A stretch of DNA of 64,000 nucleotides. Origin: Sellimonas caecigallum. Its GTDB lineage: Bacteria; Bacillota; Clostridia; Lachnospirales; Lachnospiraceae. Positions within the stretch are counted from its first letter, which is position 1; each line of letters begins with the position of its first letter. A program made the position numbers and the translations under genes. Below the pieces are notes generated by a model. The model was not told where the DNA came from. It worked only from the letters and a program-made list of their open reading frames with translations, and did not search any database. The stretch spans positions 2,232,001 through 2,296,000 of the forward strand of contig NZ_CP173660.1 of the NCBI RefSeq assembly GCF_045038405.1, in the 5' to 3' direction. Below, in pieces: positions 42,127 to 51,693 of this stretch.

Positions 42127-42834
42127 ATGATGAGATTTATGAGGGACTTTGGGAAAACAATCAATTTTAATCTGGATGGCAGAAGTACAGTTCTGAACCG
42201 CGAGATGGAAGAAAGAGAGGAACGTACAGATTCGTTTGAGGATTCCTTGCAGGATGGACTTGCAGGGGAAGAATATATTGACGATTTCAGTGAAAAACGT
42301 CAATACAATGAAAACAGAAAGAAGCTGATTGATGACAGTAATTATTTGCGCTATATTGCAGAAATGCGCAAAGCAGACAGCGATCTTGCGCTGGCAAAGG
42401 CGGAGTCTGCAGAACTGATTCTGCAGATGAATAATTTTAAAAAGCATTATGAAGAATTTGAGAAACTTACCCATAGGCTGATCCGAAAAAATCAGTCGAT
42501 ATTTTCCGGAGATATGAAAAATCTGATCGAATTGTCGGAAGATATCAAAAATGACAGCGAAACGTTATCGATGCGGATAGACGGAGAAATACAGAGACTT
42601 ACAGATGAGCTTTCGCGTTCCATTGAAGGAAATGTCAAAGAGCTGTACACTGAGGAGTTGGAAAAGATTAACGAAGCGACAAGCGTTCTGTACGACTACA
42701 GTGAGAAAGTGAAAGGACAATATATCAGATTTCAGAAGCTGGAAAAATTGAAACTGGTTCTGTTTGTGCTGAGCAGTATTTCCTCGCCGATCGTATTGAT
42801 ACTGATGATTTTAGGCTATTTACATATAATTTAA
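42127..42834 (+). CDS. Coiled-coil protein with C-terminal membrane anchor, unknown function
   Basis: 235 residues (ATG at 42127; the ATG at 42139 is an alternative). The sequence is strongly charged; about residues 75-205 look like long helices with heptad-like spacing (SAELILQMNNFKKHYEEF, then ELSEDIKNDSETLSMRI). A single hydrophobic helix at about 208-234 ends the protein, so it is probably a tail-anchored cytoplasmic protein. I do not recognise a family. It lies downstream of the second LCP gene and is followed by a terminator; a structural or scaffold role at the envelope is only a guess. Confidence 0.7.
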   Translation: MMRFMRDFGKTINFNLDGRSTVLNREMEEREERTDSFEDSLQDGLAGEEYIDDFSEKRQYNENRKKLIDDSNYLRYIAEMRKADSDLALAKAESAELILQMNNFKKHYEEFEKLTHRLIRKNQSIFSGDMKNLIELSEDIKNDSETLSMRIDGEIQRLTDELSRSIEGNVKELYTEELEKINEATSVLYDYSEKVKGQYIRFQKLEKLKLVLFVLSSISSPIVLILMILGYLHII

Positions 42835-42840
42835 AGCAAG

Positions 42841-42890
42841 AAGAAAGCCGGGCTGTAGTAGGGTATACTGTGAGATCGGCTTTCTTTTTC
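42841..42890 (+). terminator. Terminator after the coiled-coil protein gene
   Basis: Arms AAGAAAGCCG (42841-42850) and CGGCTTTCTT (42877-42886) with a 26-base loop, followed by TTTC. It closes the rpiR-to-coiled-coil block. Confidence 0.8.
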
Positions 42891-42975
42891 ATTGCATGCA
42901 TATGGCAGCACAGAAGAGATGCACTATGCAAAAGAGTAAAGGGGGAAGAATTTTCCCTGATTCGAGGTTATAAAT

Positions 42976-44862
42976 ATGAGCAGTTTCATTCAGAAGATTA
43001 ATAAAAATAAAGAGGTCATTATAAGAGGAACAGGCCTTCTTTTGGTTGATGTATGTCTGATCGCTCTCTGCATGATCGGGGCTTTGTGGATCAGATTTGA
43101 CTTCGACTACAAGAAGATCGAACCACTGTTTCTCCACTCTATAGAAAAGTACATGTGGATCAACATCGTATGTACGGTTATTATAAATTACATTTTCAAA
43201 CTGTACGCGAGTCTGTGGAGATTTGCAAGTGTGGAGGAATTGAAGAACGTAGTCTGCGCCGTTCTGGTTTCTTCTTTCCTTCAGCTTTGCGGGATGTCTA
43301 TTTTCAACTACAAGACGCCAAGAAGCTACATTTTTATCTACACATTGCTGCTTGCGGTGTTTATGATCGCCCCGAGGTTTTCCTACCGGTTTCTGCGGAT
43401 CTCCTACCGCAAAAAAACTGCCGAAAAAGAGAGAAAGCCCATCATCACGATGGTTGTGGGTGCAGGCGCGGCAGGGTATGTGCTCGTAAGGGAGATGAAA
43501 AACAGCAAACATCTGAGCAGGAAGATCCCTTGCATCATCGATGATGACCCGCAAAAACAGGGAACTTATCTTCAGGGGATCCCGATTGTAGGGAAAAAAG
43601 AAGATATCGAAAAAATGGCAAAAAAATACAATATCGAGGAGATCATCATAGCGATCCCGACAATCTCACAGGAGGAACGGAAAAAGCTTCTGGATATCTG
43701 CCAGAGGACGGCGTGCAAGATTAAAATGCTCCCGGGCATTTACCAGATGGTAAACGACGAGATCGACATGTCCATGCTTCAGGAAGTAAAGATCGAAGAC
43801 CTGCTTGGCAGAGACTCCATCGACCTTCGCATGGACGAGATTCAGGAATACATCGAAGGCAAAGTCATCCTTGTAACCGGAGGGGGAGGTTCCATCGGAA
43901 GCGAGATTTGCCGTCAGGTAGCTCTGCACAATCCAAAACAGCTGATCATTGTAGATAATTATGAGAACAATGCATATGCGATCCAGCTTGAACTGAAAAA
44001 GAAATATCCGGACCTGAATCTGGTAACGCTGATCGCCACGGTGCGTGAACGAGGACGTGTGGAAGAAATATTTAAGCAGTACCATCCGGACATCGTCTAC
44101 CATGCGGCAGCGCACAAGCATGTGCCGCTGATGGAAGACAGCCCGAACGAGGCTGTCAAAAACAATGTCCTTGGTACATACAATGTGGCCGCGGCGGCGG
44201 ACAAATACCATGCCGGAAAAATGGTTCTCATCTCCACAGACAAGGCGGTACGGCCGACAAATGTCATGGGGGCATCCAAACGGATCTGCGAACTGATCGT
44301 CGAGATGTTTTCACAGAAATCCCAGACAGAATATGCAGCGGTAAGGTTCGGAAATGTCCTTGGAAGCAACGGAAGTGTGATCCCTGTTTTCCAAAAACAA
44401 ATCGAAGCAGGGGGGCCGGTTACCGTAACCCATCCGGAAATCATCCGCTATTTCATGACGATCCAGGAAGCGGTCAACCTGGTGCTGCAGTGCGGAGCCT
44501 ATGCAAGCGGCGGAGAAATCTTCATACTTGACATGGGAGAACCGGTAAAAATCCTGGATATGGCAAGAAAGATGATCCGGCTTTCCGGATATGTTCCGGA
44601 TCAGGACATCAAGATCGTCTTTACAGGACTTCGCCCTGGAGAAAAACTGTACGAAGAACTTCTGATCGACGAGAAAAATCTCGTCGGCACGAAAAACGAC
44701 AGAATCTTCATCGCGCAGATGGATAAGACTGATCTGGAAAGTATGTCCGTGCGAATCAAGAAGATGATCGAACACGCTTACGAGGAGACAAAGGATATTC
44801 AGGCAGACATAAAAGAAATTGTCCCTGAATATAAGGAACAGAAGAAGAACACTACGACCTAG
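42976..44862 (+). CDS. CapD/FlaA1-type UDP-sugar 4,6-dehydratase, membrane-bound
   Basis: 628 residues. Four N-terminal helices (about 15-130), a first Rossmann domain (VVGAGAAGYVLVREM near residue 157) and a catalytic SDR domain with VTGGGGSIGSEI from V300, AAHKHVPLMEDSP and STDKAVRPTNVMGASKR. Met replaces the usual Tyr of YxxxK, as in the PglF/FlaA1/CapD family. The product is probably a UDP-4-keto-6-deoxy-HexNAc for modified amino sugars such as bacillosamine or FucNAc-like sugars (inference). First gene of the biosynthetic part, after a terminator. Confidence 0.92.
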   Translation: MSSFIQKINKNKEVIIRGTGLLLVDVCLIALCMIGALWIRFDFDYKKIEPLFLHSIEKYMWINIVCTVIINYIFKLYASLWRFASVEELKNVVCAVLVSSFLQLCGMSIFNYKTPRSYIFIYTLLLAVFMIAPRFSYRFLRISYRKKTAEKERKPIITMVVGAGAAGYVLVREMKNSKHLSRKIPCIIDDDPQKQGTYLQGIPIVGKKEDIEKMAKKYNIEEIIIAIPTISQEERKKLLDICQRTACKIKMLPGIYQMVNDEIDMSMLQEVKIEDLLGRDSIDLRMDEIQEYIEGKVILVTGGGGSIGSEICRQVALHNPKQLIIVDNYENNAYAIQLELKKKYPDLNLVTLIATVRERGRVEEIFKQYHPDIVYHAAAHKHVPLMEDSPNEAVKNNVLGTYNVAAAADKYHAGKMVLISTDKAVRPTNVMGASKRICELIVEMFSQKSQTEYAAVRFGNVLGSNGSVIPVFQKQIEAGGPVTVTHPEIIRYFMTIQEAVNLVLQCGAYASGGEIFILDMGEPVKILDMARKMIRLSGYVPDQDIKIVFTGLRPGEKLYEELLIDEKNLVGTKNDRIFIAQMDKTDLESMSVRIKKMIEHAYEETKDIQADIKEIVPEYKEQKKNTTT

Positions 44863-44884
44863 GCGGAGGGAAAAGAAGAGCAGC

Positions 44885-45562
44885 ATGATGAAGAAGAATA
44901 AAGTGCGAAAAAGCAAAACAATTTATTATCCTGAATTTACCAGTTTTCAGAAACTCTATCTAAAACTGCAAAGAGGAGTAAGTTTTACAGCGGCGTTAGC
45001 CGGAAGTATTATCCTGATGCCGTTGTTTTTGTTTATCTGCATCTGGATTCTCTTGGACAGTGGATGGCCGATATTCTTTGTACAGAAGCGGACGGGAAGA
45101 TCTATGCCTGATGGAACGAGAAACTATTTTTCCATCTATAAATTCCGTACAATGTACAAAGATACGCCGAAAGACATGCCGACACATATGCTGGAAAATC
45201 CGGATGCCTGCATCACAAAAGCAGGGAAATTTCTCCGGAAGACCTCTCTGGACGAATTGCCTCAGCTATTTAATGCGCTGAAAGGAGACGTCAACCTGGT
45301 GGGACCAAGGCCGAGCCTCTACAATCAGTATGATCTGATGGACGAGCGGGATAAATACGGGGCAAACTTTATTCGCCCGGGAATCACGGGACTTGCCCAG
45401 GTCATGGGAAGGGATGAACTTCCGATTCCGGTAAAAGCACGATATGACGGCATCTATACCCAACATGTTGGACCAATAGCCGATCTTTTCTGTCTGATCC
45501 GGACAGTCAAGGTCGTGTTGAAAGAAGAAGGAATCGTAGAAGGAAAGCAAGGGGCAGAGTAA
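44885..45562 (+). CDS. Priming sugar-phosphate transferase (undecaprenyl-P, PglC/WcaJ C-terminal type)
   Basis: 225 residues from ATG 44885; the frame is open earlier into the upstream gene without a ribosome site. One hydrophobic hairpin (about 33-55) is followed by the catalytic domain: FFVQKRTGRSMPDGT, FSIYKFRTMYKD, KAGKFLRKTSLDELPQLFNAL with the catalytic Asp-Glu, NLVGPRPSLY and RPGITGLAQV. It moves the first sugar phosphate to the lipid carrier and, next to the dehydratase, probably uses the amino sugar made by 42976. Confidence 0.93.
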   Translation: MMKKNKVRKSKTIYYPEFTSFQKLYLKLQRGVSFTAALAGSIILMPLFLFICIWILLDSGWPIFFVQKRTGRSMPDGTRNYFSIYKFRTMYKDTPKDMPTHMLENPDACITKAGKFLRKTSLDELPQLFNALKGDVNLVGPRPSLYNQYDLMDERDKYGANFIRPGITGLAQVMGRDELPIPVKARYDGIYTQHVGPIADLFCLIRTVKVVLKEEGIVEGKQGAE

Positions 45563-45655
45563 ACATACCCTCTCCATCAAAAAGAAAGACAAATCTATTA
45601 ATAAAAAGGAAACAGCTTTTGCGTGATATTGTATTGACCTCTCAAAAGGAAGGCA

Positions 45656-45683
45656 TTGCAGAAATTAGAGTATATGATATAAT
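45656..45683 (+). promoter_or_regulatory. Candidate promoter of the AT-rich glycosyltransferase block
   Basis: TTGCAG (45656-45661) and TATAAT (45678-45683), spacing 16, in the 184-base gap where base composition falls. Confidence 0.45.
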
Positions 45684-45746
45684 TATATAGTTAGATAAAT
45701 TATTTTAGGGGATAGGAAAAATATACGTAAGGGAGAAAAAACAAGT

Positions 45747-46871
45747 ATGAAAAAGGTATTGTTTGTAGCGACAGTGGTACGTCTACATATTAATATGTTT
45801 CATAAGCCGTTTATCAAGTGGTTTCATGACCAGGGGTGGCAGGTTGATGTGGCGGCAAATAATGATTATGAAAACAAAGCAGAATGTGTTATTCCATATT
45901 GCGATCATTTTTACTGCCTTCCATTTGAAAGAAGCCCATTTAAGAAAGGAAATCTCGACGCTTATTTTCAGCTGAAAAAGCTTTTAGAAAAGGAAAACTA
46001 TGATATTATCCATTGCCATACTCCAATGGGAAGTGTTATTACACGACTCGCGGCTGGAAAGACCAGAAAAAGGGGAACCAAGGTAATTTATACGGCACAC
46101 GGTTTCCATTTTTTTAAGGGCGCTCCTATTGTAAACTGGCTTATTTATTATCCTATTGAGAAAATTCTTGCCCGTCGAACAGATTTGCTTATTACCATGA
46201 ATCAGGAAGATTACAAAAGGTCTCAGACTTTTAAAGCGAAGCGAACCGCACTTGTAAATGGTGTGGGGTTGGATCTAAATAAGTTTGTAGTGGCTTCTCC
46301 GGAAGAAAAACAGGAAGTTCGTCGTGCATTCAGATTGAACGATGAAGATATATTTGCGGTATCTGTTGCACAGCTTATTAAGAGAAAAAATCATATAGTA
46401 TTGATTCAGGCAGTAGAGAAGTTGAAGAATCCACATTTCCATTTGTTTATCTGCGGAGATGGGATACAGGAGGCAGAGCTAAAGGTAAAAGCCAAAGAGC
46501 TTGGCGTAGAACATCAGATACATTTCCTTGGTTTTCGGAAAGATGTATATAAAATCAGCAGTGCAGCGGATCTCTTTTTATTTGCATCCCTGCAGGAGGG
46601 CCTGCCAGTGGCGATAATGGAAGCTATGGCATGTGGTTTGCCGATTGTAGCGTCAAAAGTGCGGGGGAATTATGATTTAATTGATCAAGGAAGAGGTGGA
46701 TATCTGGTAAACCCAATGAATGTGGATGGTTTTGTAAAAGCTATTCATAAAATGACAGAAAATAAAAAAAGACTAGAGAGAATGAAACGGTATAATCTGA
46801 AGAAAGTCCAGAAGTATAGCATTGATGCTGTGGTGGAACAGATGGCAGAATTATACCGGGGCATAATGTAA
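45747..46871 (+). CDS. Glycosyltransferase family 4 (CapM/EpsD-like)
   Basis: 374 residues, GT-B fold. N-terminal VLFVATVVRLHINMFHKPF and YDIIHCHTPMGSVITRL are typical of the CapM-like group acting early in repeat-unit assembly. The C-terminal nucleotide-sugar site is LFLFASLQEGLPVAIMEAMACG with the retaining E-x7-E pair. First gene of the variable block, so it may add the second sugar. Confidence 0.9.
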   Translation: MKKVLFVATVVRLHINMFHKPFIKWFHDQGWQVDVAANNDYENKAECVIPYCDHFYCLPFERSPFKKGNLDAYFQLKKLLEKENYDIIHCHTPMGSVITRLAAGKTRKRGTKVIYTAHGFHFFKGAPIVNWLIYYPIEKILARRTDLLITMNQEDYKRSQTFKAKRTALVNGVGLDLNKFVVASPEEKQEVRRAFRLNDEDIFAVSVAQLIKRKNHIVLIQAVEKLKNPHFHLFICGDGIQEAELKVKAKELGVEHQIHFLGFRKDVYKISSAADLFLFASLQEGLPVAIMEAMACGLPIVASKVRGNYDLIDQGRGGYLVNPMNVDGFVKAIHKMTENKKRLERMKRYNLKKVQKYSIDAVVEQMAELYRGIM

Positions 46872-46887
46872 TATGAGGTATGGATAG

Positions 46888-47988
46888 ATGATTTTTCAAT
46901 GGCAGTTATTTGTTTTACTAATCATAGTAGTAGCATTTGTTGAGACAACAGGACAATATAAAATTGTGAATTCTTACGGCATTTATGAAAAAAGATATGA
47001 TTGGCTGCCAGTTCTCATAATAACGGTACCGCTGATTTATTTATCAGGAACAAGATCAACTACACTTGTACATTTTGGTGATACTGCTGCATATTTATCA
47101 GGGTTTAGTGAAGCTCCAACTTCTTTGTCAACTTTATTTACGCGTGTTACAGAGGATTCAAAAGATATAGGATTTTTAGTATTTACTACTGTTGTTAAAA
47201 GCATAATCGGCGATAGGGAGATAGTGTACTTAACATTAATTGCAACGATATCTCTTACATGTGTTATGTATACTTATAAAAAGTATTCTTGTAATTTTGC
47301 TATTTCTGTGTTCCTTTTCATTGTGTCATCTGATTACCTTCAATGGACATACAATGGAATACGTCAGTTTATTCCAGTGTCAATACTATTTGCATGTGCG
47401 GGTTTATTTATTAAAAAGAAGTATGTTCCACTAATCATTTTAATATTGCTTTTATCCACCATTCATGCTTCTACTTTGCTGATGCTACCTATGATATTTA
47501 TTGTTCAGGGAAAGCCGTGGAATAAGAAAACGATGCTGTTTGCAGTCGCTGTTGTAGTTGCAATTGCATTTGTTGATCAGTTTACTGATTTGATAACAAC
47601 GTTTATGGAAAATTCGCAGTATAGTGGCGAGGTTGATCAGTACCTGAGTACAGAGGGCACAAGTATTCAACGAGTTATGGTTTATTCATTGCCGGCTATT
47701 TTGTCTTTGATTTTCAAGAAACGTATTGAGCAGGTTAAAAATCCTTTAATCAATTTGGCTTCCAATATGTCATTGATAGCGGCACTTTGCTATGTGTTGT
47801 CTGCGTTTACAAGCGGACAATTTTTAGGGCGGATCCCTATATTTTTTTCGTTATATAACTATATTTTAATCCCATGGATCATACAGCAGTACTTTACGAA
47901 GAATTCAGTTAGAATTATTTATATTTGTATGATTGGAGCATATATGATTTTCTACTATTATCAAGTGCATATAACATGGGGATTATAA
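46888..47988 (+). CDS. EpsG-family polysaccharide polymerase (Wzy role)
   Basis: 366 residues with about ten hydrophobic helices. The pattern YLSGTRS, FGDTAAY, an NGIRQ tetrad in WTYNGIRQFI, and STIHAS fits the EpsG family, which polymerises lipid-linked repeat units outside the membrane. It is the only polymerase candidate in the locus and pairs with the flippase at 57765. Confidence 0.85.
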   Translation: MIFQWQLFVLLIIVVAFVETTGQYKIVNSYGIYEKRYDWLPVLIITVPLIYLSGTRSTTLVHFGDTAAYLSGFSEAPTSLSTLFTRVTEDSKDIGFLVFTTVVKSIIGDREIVYLTLIATISLTCVMYTYKKYSCNFAISVFLFIVSSDYLQWTYNGIRQFIPVSILFACAGLFIKKKYVPLIILILLLSTIHASTLLMLPMIFIVQGKPWNKKTMLFAVAVVVAIAFVDQFTDLITTFMENSQYSGEVDQYLSTEGTSIQRVMVYSLPAILSLIFKKRIEQVKNPLINLASNMSLIAALCYVLSAFTSGQFLGRIPIFFSLYNYILIPWIIQQYFTKNSVRIIYICMIGAYMIFYYYQVHITWGL

Positions 47989-48000
47989 GGGGAAATATTT

Positions 48001-49053
48001 ATGGCGAGTTTAATTTCAATAATAATACCGATATATAATTCAGCCAGTTATTTGGGAAAATGCCTAGATAGTATATTATCACAGACATATGCAGATTTTG
48101 AAGCTATCTGTATTGATGATAATTCTACAGACAATTCGCTGGAGATTTTGCAAAAGTATTCAGAAAAGGATGCTCGTATAAAGGTAATCCATAAGAAAAA
48201 TGAGGGCGTGTCTTTAGCAAGAAATGTTGGATTGGATGTTGCGCAAGGCGAGTTCTTGCTTTTTGTAGACAGCGATGATTGGATTGAAAAGTGCACTTGT
48301 GAAATCGCAATTCAAAAGATACTTCAGGAAGAGGCCGATGTTATAATATGGCCATATGTTAGAGAGCGAGGAAACGAGAGTAAAAAGAAAGTGATTTTTA
48401 ATCACGATACTATTTTCGATCAAACCAGTATTCAAGAAAAACTTCATAGAAGAATGATTGGCATTATAGATCAAGAATTGGAACAGCCTGAAAATGCAGA
48501 TGCATTATGTACTGTTTGGGGGAAACTATACCGAAGGAGCATAGTTGAAGAAAATCATCTTAGATTTTATGATATTCGGAAAATCGGAAGCTATGAAGAT
48601 GGATTGTTTAATTTGCAGTATTTCCAGTATGCAAATAAGGCAATATATGTAAATCAATATTTTTATCATTACCGTAGAACAAACGCTTTTTCTATTACTG
48701 AAGTATACAATTCAGATTTAAATAGGCAGTGGGAAAGTCTTTTTAAAATAATGGCAGATTATATTGCGGATTATAATTTGAATGAAAAATATGTACAAGC
48801 ATTAAAAAATCGGATCTCTTTAAGTTTAATACCGCTGGGAATAAATGAAATCTCTCAGAAAGGTTTAGTGAAGAATAAGATAGTCGGCATAAAAAGAATA
48901 ATCTGCAGTAAGGGATATAAATCAGCTATCAAAACACTAGATATAAAATTTATGCCATTTCACTGGAAGATATTCTTTATGGCGGCAAAAGCAAAGAATG
49001 CATTTGCTGTATTTGTTCTGCTTAGTATAGTGCAAAGGATTAGAGGAAAATAG
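48001..49053 (+). CDS. Glycosyltransferase family 2
   Basis: 350 residues with the GT-A start SIIIPIYNSASYLGKCLDSI, IDDNSTDNS, NEGVSLARNVGLD and DXD-type FVDSDDWIE (about 91-99). The C-terminal half has a helical region and a terminal hydrophobic/basic stretch. Cytoplasmic sugar transfer to the lipid-linked repeat; sugar unknown. Confidence 0.9.
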   Translation: MASLISIIIPIYNSASYLGKCLDSILSQTYADFEAICIDDNSTDNSLEILQKYSEKDARIKVIHKKNEGVSLARNVGLDVAQGEFLLFVDSDDWIEKCTCEIAIQKILQEEADVIIWPYVRERGNESKKKVIFNHDTIFDQTSIQEKLHRRMIGIIDQELEQPENADALCTVWGKLYRRSIVEENHLRFYDIRKIGSYEDGLFNLQYFQYANKAIYVNQYFYHYRRTNAFSITEVYNSDLNRQWESLFKIMADYIADYNLNEKYVQALKNRISLSLIPLGINEISQKGLVKNKIVGIKRIICSKGYKSAIKTLDIKFMPFHWKIFFMAAKAKNAFAVFVLLSIVQRIRGK

Positions 49054-49054
49054 A

Positions 49055-49879
49055 ATGGATTGTTCAAAAAAAGTATCAATTATAATGGGTATTTATAATT
49101 GTGAATCTACGTTAAATGACTCTATAAAATCAATTATAAATCAGACATACTCAAATTGGGAATTTATTATTTGTGACGATGGATCAACTGACGATTCGTT
49201 TCAGATTGCAAAGAGTTTTGAAGAATCAGATCCTAAAAGGTTTAAAGTAATTAGAAATAGTAAAAATAGAGGACTAAATGCAACATTAAACCGATGCTTG
49301 AAGATTGCAGATGGAGATTATGTGGCAAGAATGGATGGCGATGATTTATGTGATCCTGTACGGTTTCAAAAAGAGGTTGATTTTCTTAATTCCCATCCAG
49401 AATATGCTATTGTTAGTACGTACATGACTACGTTCGATGAAGGTGGAGAATGGGGCTGTATTAAAACGCTTGAATATCCTCAAGTGAAGGATTTCCCAAT
49501 ACATGTACCGATGTTTTGTCATGCGGCTTGTATGATTAGGCGAGAAGCTTTTCTAGACGTACAGGGATATACAGAAGATAAAAGACTATTAAGAGTAGAA
49601 GATTATCACTTATGGTACAAATTCTATGCCAAGGGATATAAAGGATATAATATCCAAGAAGCTTTATATAAAATGCGAGATGATCGGAATGCGCTTCACA
49701 GACGAACTGCTCAGGCAAGATTCAATGGTATATATGCAGCATTCGTTGGATTCAAAATGGTTCATATTCCAAAATGGATGTATGTCTATGCTATAAAAAA
49801 TGCAGTAATTGAAATTATTAAGATAATTATTCCGGATTCAATGTATGATTTCTTTCATAAAAAAAGGTTAGGACAATGA
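49055..49879 (+). CDS. Glycosyltransferase family 2
   Basis: 274 residues: VSIIMGIYNCESTLNDSIKS, CDDGSTDDS, NRGLNATLNRCL and the DXD segment RMDGDDLCDP, later LRVEDYHLWYKF with the family's catalytic ED. A compact single-domain inverting GT2. One base separates it from the previous stop, and it overlaps the next gene by four bases (ATGA). Confidence 0.9.
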   Translation: MDCSKKVSIIMGIYNCESTLNDSIKSIINQTYSNWEFIICDDGSTDDSFQIAKSFEESDPKRFKVIRNSKNRGLNATLNRCLKIADGDYVARMDGDDLCDPVRFQKEVDFLNSHPEYAIVSTYMTTFDEGGEWGCIKTLEYPQVKDFPIHVPMFCHAACMIRREAFLDVQGYTEDKRLLRVEDYHLWYKFYAKGYKGYNIQEALYKMRDDRNALHRRTAQARFNGIYAAFVGFKMVHIPKWMYVYAIKNAVIEIIKIIIPDSMYDFFHKKRLGQ

Positions 49880-50997
49880 CAAAAGTTTTATTTTTGATTC
49901 CCAATCTGGGAAGTGGAGGAGCAGAAAAAGTACTTGTAAATTTAGTGAATTATATGGATTCTAATGCATTCGACATAACAGTTATGGCTCTTTATAACGA
50001 GGGGGTTAATAAAACGGAACTGGCTGAGCATATTCGATATAGATATTGTTTTGAATCATCCTTTATCGGGGTGGCTCATGTGCTAAAACTATTTTCTCCG
50101 GAAAGATTATTTACTAAATTTATTAATGAAAAATATGACATTGTTATTTCATATTTAGAAGGTCAGACGGCCAGAATTATAGCGGGATGCAAAAGCCAGG
50201 CTAGTAAAAAGGTGTGTTGGATTCATCGCACAATGACAACTATGGAAGATGCTGCAAGATTATTTCGGAGTAAAAAAGAGGCGGTGAAATGTTACAGTAG
50301 TTTCGATGCAATTGTATCGGTTTCTCAAGATGTTCAGAAGTCGTTTATGAGATTATTCCCTTTAGAAGAGAGGGGCAAAGTATTATATAATACCAACGAA
50401 AGCAATTTTATTTTGCAGGAAGCAACTGAGTGTATAGATAAACCTAGCCTTTTTAAAGAGAATGAAATAAAAATTTGTGCTGTTGGAAGTTTGATTCCAG
50501 TGAAAGGGTTTGAAAGATTAATAAAAATTCATATAAAATTACGAATAGAAGGATATCCAGTTCATACTTACATTTTAGGAGAGGGAAGTGAAAAGAATAA
50601 TCTTATTAATCTTATACAAAAAAATGGAATGTCCGACAGTATTACGTTATTAGGATATCAAAAAAATCCATATAAGTATATGAAACATTGTGATTTATTT
50701 GTATGTTCATCATATTCAGAGGGGCTTTCAACGGCTGTAACTGAGGCATTAATCTTAGGAATTCCCGTAATTACAACCAAGGTATCAGGAATGGAAGAAT
50801 TACTTGGAAGTAAAAATGAATATGGGATAATTGTAGAAAATGATGATATATCACTATATAATGCCCTGAAGTGTATACTCAAGGATAAAGACTTATTGAA
50901 TTATTATCGTGGACAGGCACGGATACGTGGAAAAAAATTTGAAACACAAAAAACTGTGAGGGAAATAGAACAATTTTTTGTTAGTCTGATGGAGTAA
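49876..50997 (+). CDS. Glycosyltransferase family 4
   Basis: 373 residues. The start IPNLGSGGAEKVLVNLVNYM is the acceptor-loop signature of GT4; later AVGSLIPVKGFERLI and LFVCSSYSEGLSTAVTEALILG with the E-x7-E pair. Retaining transferase with an ATGA overlap to the gene before it. Confidence 0.9.
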   Translation: MTKVLFLIPNLGSGGAEKVLVNLVNYMDSNAFDITVMALYNEGVNKTELAEHIRYRYCFESSFIGVAHVLKLFSPERLFTKFINEKYDIVISYLEGQTARIIAGCKSQASKKVCWIHRTMTTMEDAARLFRSKKEAVKCYSSFDAIVSVSQDVQKSFMRLFPLEERGKVLYNTNESNFILQEATECIDKPSLFKENEIKICAVGSLIPVKGFERLIKIHIKLRIEGYPVHTYILGEGSEKNNLINLIQKNGMSDSITLLGYQKNPYKYMKHCDLFVCSSYSEGLSTAVTEALILGIPVITTKVSGMEELLGSKNEYGIIVENDDISLYNALKCILKDKDLLNYYRGQARIRGKKFETQKTVREIEQFFVSLME

Positions 50998-51006
50998 TGA
51001 TATTAA

Positions 51007-51675
51007 ATGCAAATACTGAGTAAAGTGAAGAAGATATGGGTACAATGTAATCCGTTGGCAAAAATTAGAAAAAGGAGTATGAGAAAACAATTACATAATA
51101 AAAATATTACGTTTTTATGTCCGAATTGTATTGGAGGTATCCTATTTCATGATTTAGGACTGCGCTTTATGTCCCCAACTGTAAATTTAATGATGACACA
51201 AACAGACTTTGTAAAGTTTGTTCTTAATATGGAATGTTATCTTAATGAAAAATTTGTATTTTATACGGATCCAGAATATAGTTGTCCTTGTGCACATTTA
51301 GGTGATATAGATGTACATTTTACACATTATCATACGGAACAGGAGGCGGAAAATAAGTGGAAAGACAGGATTAAGCGTATACAAAAAGAAAATATATTTA
51401 TTTTCCTTGAAGAACGGGATGGTTTGACAAAAGAAGAGATTTTGAAATTATGTACATTGAAAGTTAAAGGTATTGTAGTATTTACTGCAAATGAATACGA
51501 AGATATTCCGTATGCGGTTTTTTTAAAGAAATATCAAAAACAAGGAGAGGTTGGTAATATTTTAAAAAGATCGATAATCAATGATTCAAGGGAATATGAG
51601 CGTTATTTTGATTTTGTAAAATGGTTTAATGATGCTAATGGAAGCGATTATGATATTTCAACATTTGTGCGTTAA
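51007..51675 (+). CDS. DUF1919 family protein
   Basis: 222 residues. The starting region NITFLCPNCIGGILFHDLGL, MSPTVNLMMTQTDFVKFV and later HYHTEQEAENKWKDRIKRI match the DUF1919 family of polysaccharide clusters. The function is not established; the fold was suggested to be transferase-like for the family (I cannot verify this). The ribosome site is weak. Likely adds or modifies something on the repeat unit (inference). Confidence 0.78.
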   Translation: MQILSKVKKIWVQCNPLAKIRKRSMRKQLHNKNITFLCPNCIGGILFHDLGLRFMSPTVNLMMTQTDFVKFVLNMECYLNEKFVFYTDPEYSCPCAHLGDIDVHFTHYHTEQEAENKWKDRIKRIQKENIFIFLEERDGLTKEEILKLCTLKVKGIVVFTANEYEDIPYAVFLKKYQKQGEVGNILKRSIINDSREYERYFDFVKWFNDANGSDYDISTFVR

Positions 51676-51693
51676 TAGGTTAAGAGGATGCTT

